A DNA stretch of 64,000 bases from Serinus canaria (GCF_022539315.1 NC_066343.1:42918466-42982465), one strand, 5' to 3'; shown: positions 25,507 to 39,046, counted from the first letter of the stretch. The notes: generated by a model not told the origin, from the sequence alone. Program-made: numbers and translations.

Positions 25507-25979
25507 CAATGCCTAATGATTTTTCTCTTTTTACTTTTATAAATTCTCTGTATTCTTTATACATATACTTGTAGCTCTGTAGCCTATTATTGTAACTTAC
25601 CTGCAGTATTTTCCGAGGCAGAAAGACAAAACAAGTTCCAAAGCCCTCATCATATCTTGGCTCTTTCTGGGAACTAAGGCTAAAATCTAGCTCTTTGAGA
25701 CACATTTCCATCAACAAATGTTAGGTCTATCTAAGGAGGGAGGATTGAGAAGGGGCTTGGACTGTGGGAGGAATTGCATCACCACTGGTGCTCCTAAATT
25801 GTGATTTTTGTCAGGCTGCTTTGCTAAACTTCTGTATTCAGTATTCTGTAATCTGTATTTACCCTGTGTGGGCAGGGTTTTGTGGACATTTTTCATATTT
25901 GCCCCTGGAGGCCTCTAATAAAGACCAGCATTCATATTACCTCCTATATTTGTTTCATTTTTAGGTTCTTAAGGCATCA
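25507..25979 (+). mobile_element. Candidate solo LTR of an endogenous retrovirus-like element
   Basis: A 473-bp segment interrupts a CR1. It is flanked by a direct 4-bp copy of AGAC (25503-25506 and 25980-25983). Its ends are imperfectly inverted: CAATGCCTAA at the left and TTAAGGCATCA at the right, whose complement starts TG. An AATAAA lies at 25917-25922, about 57 bp from the right end, as in an LTR read on the plus strand. No retroviral gene sequence is present. A 4-bp target duplication would suit a gammaretrovirus-like family, but the family is not identified and a non-autonomous DNA transposon is possible. Confidence 0.5.
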
Positions 25980-26350
25980 AGACATCTGGGGTAGTTCAGC
26001 CTGGGGAATTTGCTCCAAGTACACCTCACAGCAGCCATTCAGTACCTAGAGGGGCTACAAGACAGCTGGAGAGAGGCTTTTGACCAGCATGTGTAGAGAC
26101 AGGATGAAGAATATTTGTTTTAAACTGGCAGAGGGCAGATTTAGTTTAGATATTAGGGAGAAATTCTTTTGTGTGAGCATGGTTGGACATTGTAAAATGT
26201 TGCCCAGAGAAATTGTGGATGCTCTATCCTTGGAAATGTTCAAGACCAGGCCAGATAAAGCTTTGAAAAAGTTGATCTACTAGATTATGTCCCTGCCCTG
26301 GCAGCGGAGTTGGAGATAAAGAACCTTGAGTTTCCTTACAACCCAAAGCA
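25980..26350 (+). mobile_element. Plus-strand CR1, part downstream of the insertion
   Basis: It continues from GTAGTTCAGCCTGGGGAATT through AGATTTAGTTTAGATATTAG, GTTGCCCAGAGAAATTGTGG and GGAAATGTTCAAGACCAGGC. It ends near CCTTACAACCCAAAGC, the CR1 terminus. Together with 25420-25506 it is one older copy, split by the candidate LTR. Confidence 0.88.
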
Positions 26351-29300
26351 TGCTGTAAGTCTAGGCAGACACTGGGAAAGAGGCAAATGATCATGACAGA
26401 GATATCAATCACAGAAGTAAAGGAGAAGGAGCTAAACCAGTAGTAATAATTTTCTGTTTCTCAGAATGGGAGAACCAGAAAGAATCAGTGGAAGTACTGC
26501 ACCAAGTTTTGAAGAATGAGATGTATTCCTCATTTTACACAGTGCATCAATCATTATGGAAATCATTGCAAGGCCTAAGGTCAAATATATTGATTAGGAA
26601 TATGATTATGTTCTACATACTGTTAATTTAAATAATTTATACTGAACAGAAAAAAAAAGGTCAATATCAAATAAAAACTGTACATTGTCTTGAAAATATC
26701 TAGTTCATGGTTTTCCATACATTTCACCTCATTTGCCAAAATAGGAGAAAAAAAAATTTTCCTGAACTTGTCCTAAGATTGAGTTAAGAAAATTAATGAT
26801 TGTATCTCTTTTCAGGCTGGTCATTACTTGTGAGCTTGACCTAGAAATTATTACCAAAATTGTGTATTTTTTTGATATCAGGAGATCAGACTGGCTGATT
26901 TTTATGACAATTACTACAACAAGAAGCTTTGAATGCAAACACAGGTTGGTAAAATCGATTGATACATACATGTTTCTAGCTAAATCAAATCTGCAGTGTG
27001 CAAAAATGACCTCAGGAAGACACATATTTCAAGAGGTACTCTTGCTTTTCAACAAATTGACAGTGTTCTATTGATCTCTTCTAGATGCACAAAAGTTGAA
27101 TCACTTACACCAAACTTTAACTACTCCTATTTCTGTGTACTCAGCCTTAATTCTATCTCATCTACTTCCAGGAGTACCATCTTAGCCCCAAGTTGTCAGT
27201 GCTTCCAAGATTCTTCACCACTTCCCACCTCATAGGAAGCCTTCTCCCAAATATGAGATATAATGTCTTCTGGAAACATCTGCCAGCATCAGAACTAAAT
27301 TGCACAGAAGACCCTTACTGTCTTCACTCCCAATCCTAATGTGGTAATACCTCAAATATCCAACAATATGTGAACCATAGACAGTAGCTCTTAGCTGCTC
27401 AGGCAAATTTGCAGCATTTGGCCCTTGCCTTAAAGCGAGTGCTGAAATACATTATTTCATGCCACAAAGTAAATCACTGTGCGCTCCTTCTTCAAAGTAA
27501 CATTTAATCCAACCCTGGCCCTAGACTGACAGGGCCCATCAACTTCTCTGCCAGCTGGCTGCCTATATATTCATTATCTTCTGCATGCCCTTGCAAGTCC
27601 CAGGAAGTCTAGACTAAGTCCCAACCTTATTTTCCTTTGCTAACCTGGACTGTTATCAAATGCATTTATCTCACCAGCACTTTCTGCCAGTGCTAGATTG
27701 CAGCTGAGCCAACAGCTGTCTGGCTACCTCTAGAGTTCTGTGTAATTCAGCATCCACTTTTGAGATGCATTTTATGACTTTTTGGACAATTGGTGGCCAA
27801 GGCCCTAATTTCAGCAGTAACTCTGCCCAAGTGAACCCAGTCCACTCCATTTCTCCATCAGCCACCCATGCAAAAAAAGGATCAGTCTCTCCTGGCAGCC
27901 GCACTTAGCCAAGGCTTGTCAGTCCTAGCTGTACAAAAAGACAACAACAATACAATGCAATCCTAATCTATATAGCTCTAAAAGCCTCCAGACAAACATT
28001 TGTGCAATTCAGCTTTATGCATCCCTCATGCAAAGGACTTGGTCTGGGCAAACACTATGACTACTTCATTTATATCAGGGATTTAAAACCAACATAAACA
28101 TAGTCCAACCTAGACCTAGGCCTACAATTATTTATCCTCCAAACCAAACCCAAGCCTAGATAATACCTTCACTAGACCTTGTTTTAAACCCACTAGTCTT
28201 TGCTGGCTCACACCTCAGCCACAGGATTCGGGTCCTAGCTGTGCAGCAATCAGCCTGTGAAGCAGATCCTAACAGGCTGTGCTTTGCCAGCCTCACTCTA
28301 CACTGGCACTTGCTACTGGGTTTCTGTAAGCCTGCCACTAGTGCATTTCATATTCACAGTCATCAGGTGATGTCTGCTCTCATCTTATGGCCATCTGTAG
28401 ACCCTGTCTGACAGAACTGCTTCATCCTGCTCAAAGGAGATGAGTGACATGAGCTGAGTACCCCAAGACTCTCTGTTTAGGGTCTGAAAGGTACACTACC
28501 AACAGAGGAGATGTTTTAGCACAGACAAGTGAACTGACATGACACTAGCAACAGAGCAGATCAGGGGCAGCTCTGCCCTAAAGGGCATGCTTTCCTGTGT
28601 GATATTGCTACTCTTATCTCTAGACCACAGAAACAGATTTCCACATGAAAATGAACCTTCATTTCTTCAGGATTATGTCAAACACAACCCATTTTTCTTA
28701 CTTGTGTTCACATGAACCATAAGTTTTTACTGAAAACATCAAAACAGAGGAATCATCAGAATTTAGGAAAAGTAGTTCTAGTGGGATTTAAGTTTACTGG
28801 CATATTTGCCAGGTCTTTCGCCTTTCAAAAATTAAAGTTTACAGCGGAGACTTATAATTCTCAAATGATCAGTGTAAAAAAAAGAACATGAAAAGCTTTG
28901 CTCCTGCTTCAATTTTGTGATAACAACTTCTTCTTTTAAATACAGTAGTTTTACTGAATTATTTCTACTATTTAGACATCTTATGAAAAGATTTGCAAAG
29001 AGTTTTGCACAGAAGGAATGTACCATTGACATTACACAGTAGAGAAATCCAGTAATTATACAACTCAGCTCTTCCAGGAACAGCATGAGGTTTCTTCTTG
29101 AAATTTTAAAGAACTTTGTGGTACCAATAGAGAAAGTTAAGTGTCAACTTTCACATTGAGTTTCTACTTCTGAATTATATCCAGGTGTCTAACTTGACCG
29201 GTCTGAATAAGAGCATTCAGGGTCAAGTGAAAAGGATTACAAGAATAATTCTGGGAACAATGAATCTAAAACTTGAGTTTTGCTCCATCTACAAATTCAT

Positions 29301-31364
29301 TTACATCTGTTTGCATAAAAATCTGCCTTGGCCCAGGAAAGCAAATCTTGACACCCAAAGAGATCCCACTTTGTAAGGAAAACTTACTAACACCACAGAG
29401 AAATATTTAATCTGATTTTTTCAATGAAAAGTACTTTAACTTCAAAACCTTGAAAGGAAAATCATCATGGATAAAGCAAATATGAAAAACAATTTCCAGG
29501 CCTGACATAACTGAGAGGTAGCATCTTTGATTGCATGCAGCTGTACGTGCATCTGTGCACGCTTATATCTGGCAAAATCTAACAAAATAAACATCCAGAA
29601 GAAAAAACCTTGTTAGAAAAATAATTTAATAGTGCAGAATAATATCTGTGTTGCATGAAGTAATAGCCAAAGTATCTTCTATAGCTGTTGATTAAAAATG
29701 AGCTATGATTCAAGAGAAGAGAATTTTTTAGTGCCTAATCCAATGCAAAGTTTAATTCTTATCTTAGGAAAGATCCTACAACCATGAGCAGTGGTTGGGG
29801 GTTTTTGGTGTATTTTTCTATATCCATAAAAGACAACAGATTTAACACCTACTGAGTCATGTTACTCTGATTTTCAAAGGTATAAACACATAGCAGAACT
29901 TAAAATAGTTCACCTCAATTCAGCAGCGCCTGTTCTGCCCATGCCTAGGCAACTTGTAGACTCACTCTGGTCAGACTGTCATCATTTATACAGAGTACTC
30001 CTTTGATTTAACCAGCACTTCTTATCTTGCTTTGATAGAGAAGGAAATGTAAGCACGAAGGGATAAAGGTATTTTCCCTGTCATAAAAGACAACAGTGGA
30101 AACACAGAGAAGAGAGTACAACCCTCCTGTTGCCATTGCAGGACAATTGGTCTGTGTGATTAGCTGTTTCCCACAAACATATTATAACTAGGCTGCCAGA
30201 AATTCACAGACAGCAGAAATAAAACAAAGTGAGAAATAAGGTTTACATTGCACTGATGTTTGCCATCTCTGTATCATCTGTAACTGAGGCAAATGAGTTT
30301 TAGATATTTTGAATTGAACAGTATCTATTTTAGCAAGGCATTGTTCTGCCATTCAAAGAGTAAGGAACGTATTCCTTAGTCCAGGCTTCTCCTTGTGAAC
30401 GAGTTCTGTAAATTTTCATTTGCTTTTTCAGCTGCTAACATACCACTATGGACAGGGGACAGTCTACAGGACTGTGCTACCTCCCAAGCTAACCCATTCC
30501 AGCACAGCTTAGTTTAGCCCAGGACAATCACTTAGGACATTTTCCAGTTCGCTGTTCAAACCTCTAGCTGCCATTAGCTCAAGGTTAAAGCAAATGTCAT
30601 CTACCTCTGGGGCTCATACTGAAAAATTTACATACTCCTGGACATGATGCAGGTTTTGCAGTTTAACAGCTGAAATCCTTCAGGTTCTTTGGACCGACTG
30701 GAAAAGGATTTATTTTATTGCAACTCCCAAATGTTCATTTTCGTATGTTTGTTTTCCCACAGAATGTGTGCATTGCTTCCCGCAATGTGTTTTATATTAC
30801 CTGGAAGAATAGAAATGCTCTAATGGGAAGAAACAATTTTCCTCTTATTGCCAGTGCAACTCTAAGCAGAACTTCAAAATGATGCCAGGACTTCTTAAGC
30901 AAAGTTATCCCTTTATTTTAGAGCTTCAGGGTTTTCACTTTCTTTCAGTCTTCTGTGCAACTACACTAGTGTACAGCCAACAAACTATGGACCAAAGATA
31001 TGTCTTCCTACTTATCCCAGATAAAAATAACTGCATGTCATTGATTTATAAGTACCTCAGTAGGCAATATAGAAAGTAATCTATCTTTTTTTGAAATGAG
31101 TTTATCTTTTCTTTTTGGGGCATATATTGGCTATGCCTTTCTTGACATAAATGCGGTCTCTCTCTCCCAAGGAGTTTCCAGTGAGGCTTTCATCAGACAT
31201 GCAACCATAAAGAATTACATGTAGAATTCAAGAGATATAGCCTGGATTAAGCTTTGTGATAAACATCTACTGGAAAATTAAGATCTAGAAAAATCTCTTG
31301 CATGTTCCTAGCACATCTTGTCTTACTTTATAGTTCTAAGATGCCAACAACCAATGACCCTCAC

Positions 31365-31522
31365 CTTGATAGTAAAGTCTGCAGTGAGAGGCCCAGATAT
31401 TCTTAAGATCTCCTTGTCAGGAAGCTTCTGGAAATCAATGCTAGAATTTTCTACAAGGAAGGAGCCAGTGGTACTGAGGCTGTTTTCACTCTTCACACCT
31501 TGGAGAGTCTTAGTTTCTAAAT
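31365..31522 (-). CDS. ADAMTSL1: ADAMTSL1 exon: spacer, middle part
   Basis: This 158-bp exon enters in phase 1 (T|AT, tyrosine) and ends on a complete codon. It has 52 complete residues, from LETKTLQGVKSENSL to LTADFTIK. It forms the body of the ADAMTS spacer module (about residues 227-278). One N-glycosylation sequon, NSS, lies near residue 252 in FLVENSSIDFQK. It has no cysteines, as expected for a spacer. The acceptor is TTTGGCAG and the donor is AAG|GTGAGG. An open frame runs on into the intron past this donor (VIGCW...), but the next exon's acceptor and conserved sequence show that splicing is used. Confidence 0.95.
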
Positions 31523-34368
31523 CTGCCAAACAGAAAAAAATTGTCAGGAAACCAGAGCATTGCCATTTGAAGTGAGAGCAGAAAAAAACCAAAAACCAGC
31601 AGCAAAAATTAGTAATATTGCAACTCTATTCCCAAAGTTATTCACATTTGCACACTTTCCTTTTCTTTTTTCTCTTCCATCTGCTTTTTGTCTTTTTTCA
31701 ACCCTTGGATTTTTAGCTCAGATTCCCCTCCTCACCCACAGGTCATGTTTTTATTCTCTTCCAGACATACTAATCCATTCCTTGTTAGGCATATTTGCCA
31801 TGGTTTAACTCACCCTCAGTAAGTCACGCTCCTATGCGGAGCGTGACTCAGACCTTGGCCCATGAGCACTGCTAAGCTGCTGTACCCTCTTGCAGTTCAA
31901 AGGTGGGTCACTAACCACATGTTGTTGTGGCAGGCAGTTAACTGAAAGCAGGATATCCAGGAAAGAAAGATCAGTATGACAGCAATCCCATTTCCTCTCC
32001 AGAAGCAGTCTGACCCATCCCAGAGGAGTAGAAGGGGAACGTGGGTGCTGAACCCCCCCTGAGTTCTCCATCTGTCTCTCTCTGTATTCACAGTTCCCCA
32101 AAAGGGCATTGACTCAGTTACTGGTTTGTAGCAGCTACTTCTCATTGTCATATTAAAGTAATGATAATTCCTTAAAAAGAAGTCAACAGTCAGAAACTAG
32201 GTCTGTTTCATCATTCAGCTAGTCTCCCCTACCAACTCCAGATTATGCTTTACAGCACGTTCACCAGTAAACTGTTTCTGGTAGTTATTTAAAAACAACA
32301 GGGCCTTTCATCATGAAAGATTGCAAAGCTGAAAACCTTTCACATATATTTATGAATATAGGCAGAAAAACTCTAACACAGTGAGGCAGCTAATGCATGC
32401 TATTAATCTATAATGGACATATATTTTCAAAGACAATTAAAGAAATAAAGTTTTTATTTGCATATACTGAGTTGCTAATTAGGGAACAAAAATGTATTTG
32501 CAGTAATGACACTGCTTTTCATTTTGGATTAAGGGAACTAATTAATGAAGGAAGTTGCCAAGGCAGTACACTAAGAATTTTCACTGTAATGATGAATTCC
32601 TTGGTTTTCAGTGAGACCAGTCTACTCCTTTGTGATGCACTTGGCCATCTATTTGTTTTTGGCAAGGCTGCATGCATAAGGAATAAAGATGGTTTTAAGA
32701 CTTGTGTATATATAATCAGCCTCCTGTTGACTTCTCCCACAACTGAGGTTCACAGGGAAAAATACTCCCTCCCCCTGAAACTGACTGTAGCTCATACATA
32801 TATAAAATCCTTTGATGGGTGAACAGAAAGATTCATGGAGACATCTGAAACAAGAAAGAGATATATTTGGACTTATTCATGTTTACACAGTGCAGTTAAT
32901 CTAAATCTCAACCAGTGACTGAGGCAGACCTTGCTGATTCAAATCTTTTTGTAATGAAATACGATATGGCCTGAGAGAAGCTTTAGATCCATCTCTCCAG
33001 CTAAAATCTCATTTCTCTCTGAGCTGTCTTATAGCTCAATTTCACTGAAACGATAACTAAAGTACAAAATTTTCTACCTTGGAAGAGATTATCTATATTA
33101 GAAAAGAAGACAAGAGAGAAAGGAAGAGTGCATGTCATGTACTGGCAAAATAATATCAGACATACTGGAGCAGCTCAATAATACCCAAAGGGCCACTTAA
33201 AGCTGAGGTAGAGGTAGCATTTGAACTTTAACTAAAGTATAATATTTTTTTTTCTTGGTTTATGACCTGTAATTTGCTGGTCTTTATCCACAGCTTTAAA
33301 TCTGAAGAACCCAGTGCTTTCTCAACACAAGAAGGGAGCCATAGTACAGGTCTCATAAGCCATCCCTTATGTTGACACCCTGTATAAAATTTTTGGGTGA
33401 AAGAAAATAAAAAGGCAGTGAAATGATTTGGTGTTTCATGTCTTTGCTGACACTCATGCTTGTACCTACACTGACAAACACAGAAGACATAAATGATCTG
33501 TACTGCAGAAAATTCCTAAAGCCTTTTGGAAAAGGAAAAGACTGACTTACAATAATTTGTGCTACTGAGAGGTCAAGCAGTTCAGTTTGGGGTTTTATTC
33601 TGACAGTAAATCATATTTACTAATACTCTAATATTAATTTCCTGCTGATAAGAAAGGAAGCAGCTTGTGAGCAGCTATTGCACTGGAAGATGAGAGAGAG
33701 GGTGCCAGGAGCTTCTATTCATGAAATAAATAGATTTGCCTTTAGCTCTAGCAGAATATTCTCAAATCCTGAGACTCCTCCCAGAAAAGAGGGATATAGA
33801 GCTGCTGGTATACACAGGAAAGTATTAGAGCTAAATGATGGGCTAGCAGATCTCAGTGGTCTTAACTCCTTGGAACAGTATTACTACTAAAGAACAAGGT
33901 TTCATTTTTGTATGTGGTTTCAGATCTTTAGAGTGTGATTTTGCGTGTGAGTATCTAGGGGAGAGAGAAAGATCATAACAGAAATGTGTTGAAGTCATGA
34001 GCAGCTTGGTGGCTGAGCTGAGCTGCAGGGAAGCTTATTCTTTACTGTTCTCAATATTTCTTCACTCAGTGGTATGTACTTTATTAATTTTAAACAAAAG
34101 CACTTGACACCGAGTGAGCCAGCCAAAGGATAAGCAAACAGAAATGACTGAAAAATTATGGAGGGCCAAAGAACTCTGCACTGTTGGCCAAGGTCTGCTT
34201 TGAAAAGAGTGTACCACTGAGATAACTGGGTCTGAGGAAAACTTCTGAGAGCAGGACTCACTGAAATCAGTGATCTGAGAGAGGCAAACCAGACACCACA
34301 GTGTAAACAGAGCACTGCAAGTTACCAAGGCTCTCTTAAACAAGGGTACACCAACTTCTTCTACTTAC
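31523..34368 (-). other. ADAMTSL1: ADAMTSL1 intron, 2846 bp
   Basis: GT-AG intron between the two spacer exons. It contains an 11-bp perfect hairpin at 31822-31848. A TAAT-rich stretch at about 32380-32600 includes an octamer-like ATTTGCAT. No gene is seen. Confidence 0.85.
31822..31848. repeat. Perfect 11-bp hairpin
   Basis: AGTCACGCTCC and GGAGCGTGACT are exact reverse complements around the loop TATGC. The arms are GC-rich and contain CpG, unusual for this AT-rich intron. Confidence 0.8.
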
Positions 34369-34443
34369 ATAAATGATCAGGTCCTTTCAGCACGAGGCGA
34401 ATTTGTCTACTTCCATAGGGAATAGCAACCACTGTATCATCCA
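34369..34443 (-). CDS. ADAMTSL1: ADAMTSL1 exon: spacer, first part
   Basis: This small 75-bp exon has phase 1 at both ends, so its loss would keep the frame. It encodes 24 complete residues, DDTVVAIPYGSRQIRL then VLKGPDHL, plus split codons on each side. This is the first beta-strand region of the spacer module (about residues 202-225). ADAMTSL1 is distinguished from ADAMTSL3 here by AIPYGSR and KGPDHLYLE. The acceptor is CATTCCACAG, with a rather weak pyrimidine tract, and the donor is TTAT|GTAAGT. The acceptor choice is supported because it is the only AG that joins the frame to both neighbours. Confidence 0.93.
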
Positions 34444-37400
34444 CTGTGGAATGCAAAAACACACAGAGAAAATAAGCAAGGAAATTCCCATCTGTTTTAA
34501 AATAAGCATTGAAATAGGTGTTTACAAGGCAGTCAAAAGAAAAACCTTAGGACCAATTAAAAACGCCAAGACTTATCACTAAAAATCTGAAAAAGGAACT
34601 TATTAAATGTAGTAACAACCTTCTGCTTAGAAGAATCCAAACCTGTTGATTTTATTTATCCCCAACTCCTTCTCAACTATTTATGGCTTTTCATGAGTAA
34701 CCAAAAAGTTTCCATTTCATCACAACTCCACTTAAAACTCTGAAGTACTTTGAATCAGTGTTTGTGGTGAGGTAGAGAAGCATCAGCTTATTTGATATTT
34801 AACTAGAATAGCTTTCCCATTTCTCACTTGACATTTTCCCACTAAAATCCCACAGCTTCTCCATGATCCTGTCCATGCTATATGATGCTCTCCTACTGCT
34901 CTCAGGTATCCCTTTCACACCTCTTATTTTAATGACCATAAGGGCTATAATTCTGCTTCCCTTTCTACACTGCTAGCAGAAAGCCCCTGGAAAAGCAGAA
35001 GCCCATTAGACTGTCATGTAAATAGGCATTAAAGAAGGATTTTGCACCTATGAATCCCTTGGGAGCTTTGCCAACTGCATTTAATCTGAGGTATGAATTA
35101 ACATATAGGTCACATGCAGGTTAGGTCAGCATTTCTAAAAAGGCAGTAACCTCAGTAATGTCCCAAAGGGAGACACAAAGACACAGAAAGATGTCATAAA
35201 ATGTTATACTTTGGTTATGAAGTGGTCTGCCCAGAGAATGCCGACCTGGACTAACTAGCACATTTCATTCACCTTTCTCTATCCTTTCTGCCTTCTTCCC
35301 ATGTAACTGGAAGTTGGGAAAGAAAAGGTATGCATGCCAAAAAGGATTTTTCTGGGGAGTGAGAAGGTGGTAGGCATGAGAGGAAAAAGTCTCTTTCACT
35401 ATTTCTTCATTAGAACTGCTCACATCTGTGTTATGAAATGCCTTCTAGCAGGAGCTACAGCTCTGCTCTCTAAGCAGTGTTTTGCTTTGTCAGGTGAGGC
35501 CAACTCGGACAACAAAAGCATTTCCTCTTTCATTCAAATATATGAGTTGGGGTCTTACACCTCTGCGCAGACCAAACCGGGAAAACTCTTAGAACCCAGT
35601 TAAATCAGGATTGTCACTTACTAGTGAAACAGTTGTTGATGTTATCATTTTATATCAAAGCTAGAGAGCCAACAGAGAGAGGAAACACTACCAGAAACAG
35701 GAACTTTTAAGCAATACATTCATCATCCAATACATTCATTCATACAAACCCCTAATATCTCAAAAACGGTGAACTAGAGTCCTTTTAAATTTTAAATTCT
35801 TTAATGCAGCATAGAAATTCTTGACACTCTTATATTTCAAAGCCTTATGGGATGAAATACTCATAGTTTTGTTGCCTCTTACTACCCCAGATGTGAGGTG
35901 GAAATGTAAGCAGTCTCTCTAAGTGCCACAAAAGTTGTGTGGACATAAAGACTGTTCAAATTTTCAGGTGCTTCTGAACAATGTCCCATTTTCAAGTTCT
36001 GATTTGCTTTGTTTTCTCAAACTATCCAAAATTTCAGTGTCTAAGTCTTTTGTAACTGGACTTAAACTCAACACGCATTTTGCTCATTCACATCTCTGAT
36101 ACCTCACTGATTAGTAAAGCTAGGATTGTATTTCATATCAATACATAATTCAAATTTTCTATTAGGAAATAAAAAATATTCAAATTCTAAAAAATAATTA
36201 AATACTTATATTCTAATACTGCTTTATTGGTACCATTCAGATTGAAGATACTCAGTATAAGAAATTATTTTATCCATTTTGGGGAACAAAATACGTGTGT
36301 ATGACACATCCTTTTGCTGTATATATACAGGGTTATTTGGACTAAGTTTGGAAAAACAGTAACTTCAATTAAAAAAAAAAATCCCTAATATTAATGGCCT
36401 TTATGCAAGCTTTATATAAAGACAGTCCTGTGCTATTATTATATCTGACTGTCCCAGATGAACACTCTGTGTTGCAGAGTTACAACTCACTGACATGTCA
36501 CAGAAAACCTGGACAGTTTAAAGCCCTTGTGACCTTATATTTTCAGCTTATTTGCATCTTTTGCCCCAGGTTATTGCAAGGACTATATTTCACCTGATCT
36601 TGTGCTCTCCATTTGAAATCCTAGCACGCTTTATGTGAAATGCAAAGCTCAGTGGGATTTATGCTTATCACAGTTCTTCCTGCTTTCACAAAGCAGAAGC
36701 AGTGGGGATTGAAGGATAATTTCCTGAGGTTAACAGTGATAAGGAGGAGACATTTCCTGTGAAGAGACATGAAACTAAGCAGGCTAACATTTAGTCACAG
36801 CGCTCCCCAACAATAAGCAGAGAGACAGATTGTTGAGCAGCTGTGTGGAAAAGACACAAAATGCTTTAACAGGTGGTTGATTTTCTCTGGAGACTGTGCA
36901 CAGGGAAGGAAAGGAAGGTCCTAGATAACTGAGAGGACAGTGGCTCAGGGCTGAGAAGAAAGGGCAAGGTTTTTAGGCAATAGTTAAATGTCATGTACAT
37001 ACATCAGATTCCCATGAGAGAGAAGTTTCTTCTAGTTTTGGATTTTTAATTTGGATTTTAGACAAATGGTTTGTCAGTTCTCATGATGAAAAATGGAGTT
37101 TTTTCTATCTCTCAGTTACTACTGATATTTAGTAGAAATCTGGAACCACATATATTTTTGACAGTCATAACAAGAGTAAATATATTTAGACAGCATTTTA
37201 GTTTCTACAATTCACTTTTAAACTACTCTACTGTACTAGTAGGTGTTAATCCTGTTTTAGAGAAATACCAGCTTTGCACTAGGTGATCAGCAGAATGCAT
37301 TCACAACTTATGGGACTAACTCTCTGGCTTCTTTGTGAATAAAAAGAAGCCTGCTTAAATGCATCTCATCTTCATTGGAAGGACATACAGAGTTCCTTAA

Positions 37401-37948
37401 AGAAGATACCAAATAAAAAGAGAAAGATGTATTTTCTGCAGACTTCTAAAGAACCACTCAAGCCACTTAAGAAAAAAGAATATTTCTGAAATGAACTAGT
37501 GTTTTTGTAGCTTCTTAATTATTAGCCTTACAAAAGTATAGATATAGGTGCTTTCTTCTTCTTAAAAATGTAGGCTAGAATTAGGCAGCACACTACATCC
37601 TGCCCTATGTTTCTGCTCTGAAGCAACTGGAACTTGTGTACTAGCCCTGTAAATAGTGGAGAAGCTGTTTCTGTAGGAAATGCTAAGTGTTTAAAAGCTC
37701 TATGAATTTCTTTCTCTTATGCCTTTACATGATTTAAACATCAGGGAAAAGGGAACCAGATGTGAGCACCAAGAGGAAGTTACTTTAGTATTCTGAGCTC
37801 AAGACTGTGCTTGGAATGGTTTTGAGATATAAACAGCTTCAGAAACTATTGGGACAGCTCTGGAGTGAAGGTCAACTGTCCAACCCCTAGAACAGTCCTC
37901 AAGATTGAATACTATTCTTAGAGAAACAAAACTCCCAAGCGAGGCCGA

Positions 37949-37982
37949 ATATCTAGTCACTGATGATATCTAGTCACTGATG
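37949..37982. repeat. 17-bp tandem duplication
   Basis: ATATCTAGTCACTGATG occurs twice head to tail with no mismatch. Confidence 0.85.
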
Positions 37983-39046
37983 TACATTTCCCCTCTGATT
38001 TTTCTAATGCTGCATGTTAGCCTGTCTTCCAAACCCTTGTTTAGACAGCAAATAAAACAGACATAATCCTAGAAAACCAGGATTACTTTATAAAGATAAC
38101 TTGAAATTTAATTATCAACTAGTGAATCCAGTCTTCTAAAGGACTGAATAAAAAATGAATAAGGCCCCATTTGCAGATTTGTCTGTGTATTTATGTTTAT
38201 AGTGACAAATAAGCAAGATCCTGACACGGATGAAGTGCCACCAGAGCTGGGGAAGATAAATGCAGAAAATGAACACAATAGATTTTTGAAAGAATTTCAA
38301 CATTTAAAATCTCAAATTTCCACAACATTTACATAAATCATTTCGAAGTCAAAAAAAATCATATTATTTCACACATGTGAAGGGGATTCATAACTGTGTT
38401 TTTAAGGTTTCTAAAAACCCAATTAAAAAGAAGACTTACTATTCATAGATTCAAATTTCACAGTGTTGCATAAAAACATGTATGTTTACACCAGGGAAGG
38501 AAATAATGCCACATTACACAGACTGCACACAAAATCTACAATTTTTCTAGCTCTGCATAACAATTCTTTACAGGCAAATAAGTCTGAGAAATCCATTCTC
38601 TAACTTTTATTCACATTTGTCAGTCTAAGATTGTGCACTCTGCCATCTACTCAATATATTACCTATATAACATTCTTTACATTTAATAGGAAACCATTGG
38701 GAATAGGTACTGTGTTTTACGAACATTTTAGTCCTGTGCATAATATATTAGTGACTTTATCCTCAGTAGAGAAGAGATGAGCACCTTTGTACCACAAAAC
38801 AACTAAAAAAGAATTATTTGCTCCTACAGGAAAAGACATTTGCCAAAAAAAAATTCACAAACACTACTACATCTCAAATAGCCTGGAGATTTTCAAATCT
38901 GTTCCTGCCCATTGCAAAAAGCTAAGCAATGAGGTGAAAACCCACTCCTAAATCTTTGTGAATTATTTCCTTTGTCCTCTAATTTACTATTCTGCTTCAG
39001 CGTCCTCTTATGAGGATTATTCCTTTCTTTCCTTCCTAAAAAAAGT

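Larger units (their letters stand above)
17615..31364 (-). other. ADAMTSL1: ADAMTSL1 intron, 13750 bp, repeat-rich
   Basis: GT-AG intron inside the spacer module. It contains at least four CR1 copies (20371, 21786, 24725 and 25420-26350), an AT-rich block at 25080-25260 and a candidate solo LTR at 25507-25979. The stretch at about 27100-28600 is richer in C and T than its surroundings and I could not classify it. The remainder is plain AT-rich intron. Confidence 0.85.

Noticed and set aside
32397..32822. 141-codon plus-strand open frame
   Set aside because: The composition is that of the surrounding intron and no domain is recognised. It is treated as chance.
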